Assembly (NCBI GenBank): GCA_036785325.1
Contig: JAXIVH010000013.1
Coordinates: forward strand, 8,183,551-8,247,550
Source: Urophycis tenuis
Lineage: Eukaryota > Chordata > Actinopteri > Gadiformes > Phycidae
Length of the DNA stretch: 64,000 nucleotides
Direction of reading: 5' to 3'
The position numbers and the translations under genes are program-made. This document shows, in pieces, positions 57,906 to 64,000 of this stretch (its first letter is position 1; every line of letters begins with the position of its first letter). Under the pieces are notes generated by a model. The model was not told the DNA's origin. It ran no database searches and was given only the letters and a program-made list of their open reading frames with translations.

Positions 57906-59193
57906 CCCATACTATGGGCTTCTGCAGAAACTCCAGAACATTGTGTCGGACTTCAGATCAGACTTTAAATCCCCCAGCGTGCACACGCCTGAGTGGGTCT
58001 CACGTGGCGCCGTCACGCGCACCACGCGGGCAAAATATCAAACTCTTTCCCCATCTGAGGCATTCGAGGGAGGCTATGGCCATCTTATTTTTGATGACAG
58101 ACCCTTTGTAGGCAGTCTTCACATGACAACGTGGTGGAAAAGCGGCAGTGGGACGGTGTCTTCTGTTGTTTGGTTTGGGGGAGCACCGCCCCTCCGGCTC
58201 TTTTTTAACTCGCACGTTTTCACCAAGGGTGAACTTTGTGGCCAGAGCAGCTACAGTCAGTCTCACAATACAATCAGGGCTCGTTACAGGGCCTCTCTGT
58301 CTGCCCCTGCAGAGGAAACGTAATCAACTCTAGCACTCTGTGTCTGTGGGAGTATGTGCCTGGGGGGGGGGGGGTGTTGGTTTGCACAATGATGCAACAT
58401 GTGGCAGCCTGATCATTTTACTAAGATTTGGTAATATTGAATATGAGTAATTATGAGTCGACGTCGTAATTATGTTAACGGTGCAGATGATTTGCCTTTG
58501 GTACTGCATCTGATATTGCATTTGGAGGGCACACTCATCTGAAAATAATTTGTGTTTGCCGTCCAATGTTGTGCTTGAAAAACAATGTTGTGTTCAGTTC
58601 GTCGTGGACTCTAGATGAATCGGTTCACGCACCGGACAGACGGGTTTACTGTGCACTCCGGCTGCCATGGTTACCGCCCATCACCAATAGCTTAGCTTCT
58701 CTATTTTATTAGCCCTCATTCTTCAGAAACGACACGACAAGCCGTACGAAGCTGCGTCTGGCCTCAAAGTTGACTTGACTTGAATTTATTTCTTTATTAT
58801 CACGGGGGCTGTCGGGTGTCAAACATTCTTGATGCTCTTCCAGTGTTGGCGCGAGTGTTTGTAAGTGGACGCACTGTTAACACGGTGAAGAAAGGCCCTG
58901 CCAAAGTGGCTGCGCAGACACTGCCCTTGTGTGTCTCGTGTTCGTAAGGGACACTCATTACCAAATATTTATGTCATGGAACCATTTAGTGAATACCTCA
59001 ACGGAGAGGTGAACACGGGCATGTGGAAGCACACTGATCTGATTCTGGGACCGTGAGCCAGCCCCCCGCTGCCCTACTTTCAGCCACCAGGAACCAATGC
59101 CACTCGATGTAACTTTTAAAAGCATCGCCCCAGTGATCAATGCGGCCCCTATGTACACCCAGCGACTGGTTCAAGGTTTGCCAGTTTGCGTGC

Positions 59194-59231
<38 letters not shown>

Positions 59232-62200
59232 GGAGATGCAGGTTTCCAGCAGCTGTCTGACCATCAGCCAGCTGCTCCTTTGCAGATAAGCCCATTTCTA
59301 ATCCGTCATTCGACCTGGCGCTTGGAAGCGGTCTTGTCCCTTTTTTAAAAACCCGAATTACACATAGTGTAACACACAGTGCAAGATGTCAGCTGGTTAG
59401 TGTTCATTCTGGGTTTTGTTCATTGTATGTACTTTGTATACAGGAACGAAGGAACCGAATATAAAATAAAACAGGTGTAAAAACTGCTGGATGAGGGCTG
59501 ACCTTGAATCTTGGGCAATTTGAATCTCTGATCTCTGATCTTGAATCTCACGGAAAGACATTTAGTCGCGTCACTTCATGGTTTGATAACCACTTTGTCT
59601 AAAGGCCTGGGCACTATCCAGTCATTCTTTTCTAAGCAGACCACATTCTAGCCCAAAGTATAGGAGTATACACAATATCAGGGAGGAAGAATCTTCTACA
59701 GTTTGGGGAAAATCATGCTCTCCGTCGGTACCCTGTAGTGCATTTCACTGTATTGCGAAATGGATGGTGCTGCTTTTGTTCTATATGCTGAAAGCACCAA
59801 TCACACGTATACTGTAACAGACATGTTACCAGTCCCTCTGTCAATGTGGGTTATGCCATGATTGGATATGAATGCCGGGTGTGTTCACAGCCAATCAACA
59901 GAGCTCTGTTGATTTCACAGATGTGTTATGTTAACTATGGTTATATTGGTCTGTATTATAGCACAGAATGCTATTTCTGTCTGTCAAATTGAATACAGAT
60001 GCCACGAACGGGCACGCACATTGTCTTTTTACGGTGAAAAGTTAATTTGTTGGTCAAGGCGGTCGGCCGTTTAGCGGAGGCGCTGCCCGTTGCCTGCAGA
60101 CGCGTGGGAAACCGCCCCACGCCATTCTCTTAGAGCATAAAGGTTCTCAAAGGTTCCAAAGTCACATGCGATTGGATGACGGGTATGACCTGACCGTTCG
60201 GATTCGACTATCAGGAAAGTCAGTGTAGGACACCCCGAGTAGAGTCACAGAGAAGTCCCTTTCTAATTGACTTAAATGACGGAACAATGAAAAGAGGCTT
60301 TTGTCTTTGTCCTCCGCTGAAAATATACTGTTGTTGTTGCTGTTGTTGTTGTGGCGTAATTCCCAGCATGCACTGCTCTGCATTAACTTCCCGTGGCCTT
60401 CATTCCGATGACACGTACTGTCCATTGAAACGACGCGATGACCATTTCTACTGCTGTGCGTTGATTACACGGCCACATCATCGCTAACCCTTCTGGTTCC
60501 ACCTCCTGTGATTAACGACATCTCCCTGCTCTCTCTGTCGGAGACTAACAAGGCCTGGAACCCAGAAAACGAACGCAGGTTTGAATCGTGTACACGTGGA
60601 AGAGCATTTTTCTCGTGTTATCCAAAGAGTGGCTGCCAGAGCTAAACAAAAATATTCCAGTGGAATTCAAAGTCACCCATACACCCAATTATGTTAAGAT
60701 GACCGCCGAGCTGCGAGCTGAAGACAAACTGGTCACTTCTCCTTCATGGCGTTGTGCTGCAAGCTGCACCACTAACGAGCCCATTCCTCTGCATCCAAGA
60801 CTAGTTATTTGATGAACGTCTCATCAAAGCAGCAAGTACTGTCAGGTCTATTCAATATGTTTCTTTCATAATATTTGACTATCTGATTGTACTTCTTTCA
60901 TCAGCTTAATTATAGTCAAGCTTAATTATAGCCCACCCATTCAACTGCCGTCCGCCTCCCCCTCTAGTCTTCCTCTCCCCCCCCCCCCCCCCCCCCCCCC
61001 CACCTGGTCTCTGTACATGTCCCCAGGTCCTGATCTGCAGGCTGACTCTTGAAAAGGCTGGGCCGTGTGTTTCCTGGGCCTCCTCTGCTCACCCGACTCG
61101 TTTCAAAAGCCCTCTGGAACCACACATCCTGTGCGGTGTTGTGCGGGGGTTGGATTGAAGGGTGGCACAAAGAGATTTGGGTGGTGGGATGGATGGAAAT
61201 GAAACAGGTTCCTATGCTCTTGGTGGATGGTTCCCCCTGTGGGATTCCCCCCCCATGTGTTCTGTGCCTGTCTGAAGTTTGCCTTTAAACTCTGCCAGCA
61301 TTCATCCATCAGTATGAGGTTGGCGGTGGCTTCCTATCATTGTGTGTGGCATGCGTGTTGTTTGGCAACGTGCTTTTTAAGAGGTGGCATCCATCACGTT
61401 CTCTCTGCTGTTGTGGTGACGGAGAGAAATAATGATTTGCTGTAAGTGAATGCCCCCACCCCCCCAAGCCACTCACAAGCAGAATTAGTTTTGTCATGGC
61501 TGTGTTTTTTAAAGTCAGTGCTATGACATAATATCCCTTAAATTGATAAATGTTGTATTGATGATTATAAGTATTGAACTGACGCGGCACGTTAGTCACA
61601 GGTCAAGTCTTCTGGTGTTGCTGGTTCATTAAATACACTACTGGATGGACTTGTGAGGAATGTATAATCACCCCCTTGTGTGTGTCCCGTTGCCGGGTTC
61701 CCTGTTATAATTTGCGGAAATCACGAGAGGATCCATCCATTAAAATAACACAAGACGATCCCGGTCTCTCCGAAGAGTCTTAAGGGGACATGCGTTCATG
61801 GAGATGGAGTGCGTAATACGAGACTTGGGGGAGACCTCTGATTGGTTTAACTGTGCTTCCGAGCCGGGCTCGGCTATTTGTATGTTCGCGAGCAACGGCT
61901 CCCTGTCTCTCTCCACGGCGGGCCCTGCTCATAAAGGCTTCATTCGCTGCTGCAGCACAATGCGTGAGCGTGCTCCTTTTGTTATTGGCCTTTTCTACAG
62001 CGTGCCCCCCCCCCCCCCCCCCCCCTTTATTTAAACTAGGCGTACAGTCGTTTCAGTGGCACCAAAAGTCACAAGCAAGGAGTTAAAAAGCAAACAACCC
62101 AAGAGACACACTGGAGTCCATGGCCACCCTTCCCCTCCCCTTGGTGAGCAGGATTAGGCCTGTGTCCAATTAAGCATCAGTCCCCGGCGCGGGGGCCACA

Positions 62201-62553
62201 TTTTTATGAATAAACACACGAGTCTCTCCGTCAAACCGAGGACATAGTTGAGTGGACGCAGAGCTATGTGCTTTGTGCAGAGCCTGAAGAGACGGGGGGG
62301 GGGGGGGGGGGGGAGGAGAACTCTGTGAACACTGTGAATGCAGTCATGAGCCGTCTCATCTTCTCTTTCTGCCCCGGTCCCTTGGTGCCACAGTGTACCG
62401 CCTCTGGGAACATGCTGTGCGCCACCGGTGTGTGTGTGTGTCTGTGTGCAGGGATACTCTGGGCGGTTATCGACCGCGGGACCCCACCACTCAGCGGCTG
62501 ACACGTGCCTCTGAAACGGCCTGGATCACCGCAAAACGGTACAGCGGTCTCCT

Positions 62554-62581
62554 CCCCCCCCCCCCCCCCCCCCCCCCCCCC
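62554..62581. repeat. poly(C) run, 28 bases
   Basis: Similar runs lie at 60977-61001 (25 C), 62006-62025 (about 20 C) and 62294-62313 (20 G). Confidence 0.9.
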
Positions 62582-64000
62582 GGACAAGGCCAATGTCAAA
62601 GGACACAGGAAGACTGACGTTGCGGAGCGAGACAGGACGGCAAAGCCAAGTGAGGAAGAAGGGACAGTAAAGTGATTCGAGATGAAAGGCGAAGGAGCCG
62701 ACAAGGCAGTTGAAATTCAAAGACGTCCAGTGACAGCAACTCTTAAATGCGGGAGGGGGGGAAGCCAAACGGCCGGCCAGTGAGATGCACAAACCGTAGA
62801 ATAGAATTGAGTGAGTGAGAGAAACAAAAAAAACTGAGTTAAACTGTCAACAGGCAGAGGAAAGGCCAGGGGTGTGTGTGTGTGTGCTCTGTGAGGCCCG
62901 TCGGAGGATGCTGACCAAGCCCGAGCTCGGGAAGTGGATGACTCTGCTCACAGCTCAACTTGAATACGGTCAAGAGAATGACCGGCGTGGCCCACATCGC
63001 TTTGATCACACAGGACCTGTCTCCCTGTTTTGACTCGGGTAAGCGTTCGACCGCAAGCAGATAAACGGCTGTAAGAACAATGCTTTCAACAACGTGAAAA
63101 GTGATTCTACATGTTTTTTGCCCTCTTTCAGAGATATCCTTTTTCCTTAACAACTCATTGGCCAGGCTGTTGTCCTCGCCTTTATTGTCGTTTTTTTTTT
63201 CTTTCAGCCTGTCCTTCCTTGCCCCATTTTGAAGGAAATAAGAAGATACGCTGCAAAAAAAAATCTCTGCAAACCGAAACAGAGTTCACGGTGGAGAGAC
63301 GGTTCAGACAACGCCATGTGTTTACGTTGCAGACCCAGTGTTCTGAACATGCTGGCTGCTAGAAGCTCCTGCACCGTTGCAGACACATGGTTCTCATGTA
63401 GCGCCCTCTTGGAGCGTCTCTCTCTCCGTGTGCCTCCACATGTTTCCAGTCGGCGGCGACCACAGACATTTTTTTCATTGTATCGCCGTTGCCCCTAACA
63501 AATGAGTCCCAACTGCACACTGCGCTGCTAGCTTGCCCGGACAAGCCTATGTCCCCGGGTTAGCTTCCCAGAGAAAGAGAGGGAGAGAGAGAGAGAGAGA
63601 GAGGTGGTCTGACATGACATATGAGCAGTATTCTCTTTATCCCTCCCTTCAAAACCCTCAAACAAAAAGTACAAAGGGCGTTTGAACGCTACAAGGCAGG
63701 AGTGTCCGTTTTCACCGGCAAAAAAATTGCGAGAAAGAGGCGAGGTGCATTGACACAGTAATTCCTCCGAAACTACAAATCGGAGTTGAATGGCAGATTA
63801 CAGACACTGCACTCTCGCCCTTTCTTTAAAACAAAGCAAACAAGAGCTTGACGTGTTTCTTTCAAATGACTGATCTGAACTGGAAAATGTGAGCCTGCAT
63901 TATGTGTCGGATGTGTAATAACAGTTGGTCTAAGAGGTCAGCGAAGCCCCGCTTTCCCTTGTCACACATACGCCAGGGCGTTGTGTTAAATCACGCTTAT

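Noticed and set aside
57943..58323. A 126-residue open frame in srgap1 intron 1
   Set aside because: No recognisable domain, no convincing start context or splice sites, and ordinary intron composition. It could be chance.

Overview
The window is vertebrate nuclear DNA, almost certainly from a ray-finned fish. The evidence is spliced genes with GT/AG introns, a tRNA-derived SINE of the type common in percomorph fishes, very dense CA/GT and GA/CT microsatellites, many long poly(G)/poly(C) runs, and gene content that matches human 19q12 joined to human 12q14. Very little of it codes. I could run no searches, so gene names rest on protein motifs I recognise and on exon phases that I checked by hand.

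Layout. (1) 1-29 kb holds a znf536-like zinc-finger gene on the minus strand: coding exons at 18436-20098 (extending to about 20190), 11556-12510 and 4902-5200, with large introns full of simple repeats. A possible untranslated first exon ends at 28920. The gene keeps the first six C2H2 fingers and a last-exon finger. The fingers expected in the middle are gone, one is degenerate, and exon 2 has a one-base frame break. (2) 30.7-38.0 kb holds uri1 (prefoldin-like RPB5 interactor, minus strand) with 11 recognisable exons. The first eight are clean. The last three carry small indels, including an exact 23-bp tandem duplication. (3) 38.8-39.6 kb holds the c19orf12 homologue (plus). (4) 40.5-41.6 kb holds uqcrfs1, the Rieske protein of complex III (minus), with a short presequence. 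(5) 42.0-44.2 kb holds rxylt1/tmem5, the ribitol-5-phosphate xylosyltransferase (plus), intact in six exons. (6) 46.2 kb holds the first coding exon of srgap1 (plus). The remaining ~17.7 kb appears to be its first intron, carrying only repeats and a probable non-autonomous DNA transposon.

The genes are ordinary housekeeping or developmental genes and do not form one pathway. Two pairs are head to head (uri1/c19orf12 and uqcrfs1/rxylt1) and probably share short promoter regions. I found no bacterial-style system, CRISPR array, rRNA or functional tRNA. The points most worth checking are the trimmed znf536 paralogue, the cluster of indels in uri1, the short Rieske presequence, and the novel neighbourhood in which 19q12-type and 12q14-type genes meet at one 415-bp shared promoter.
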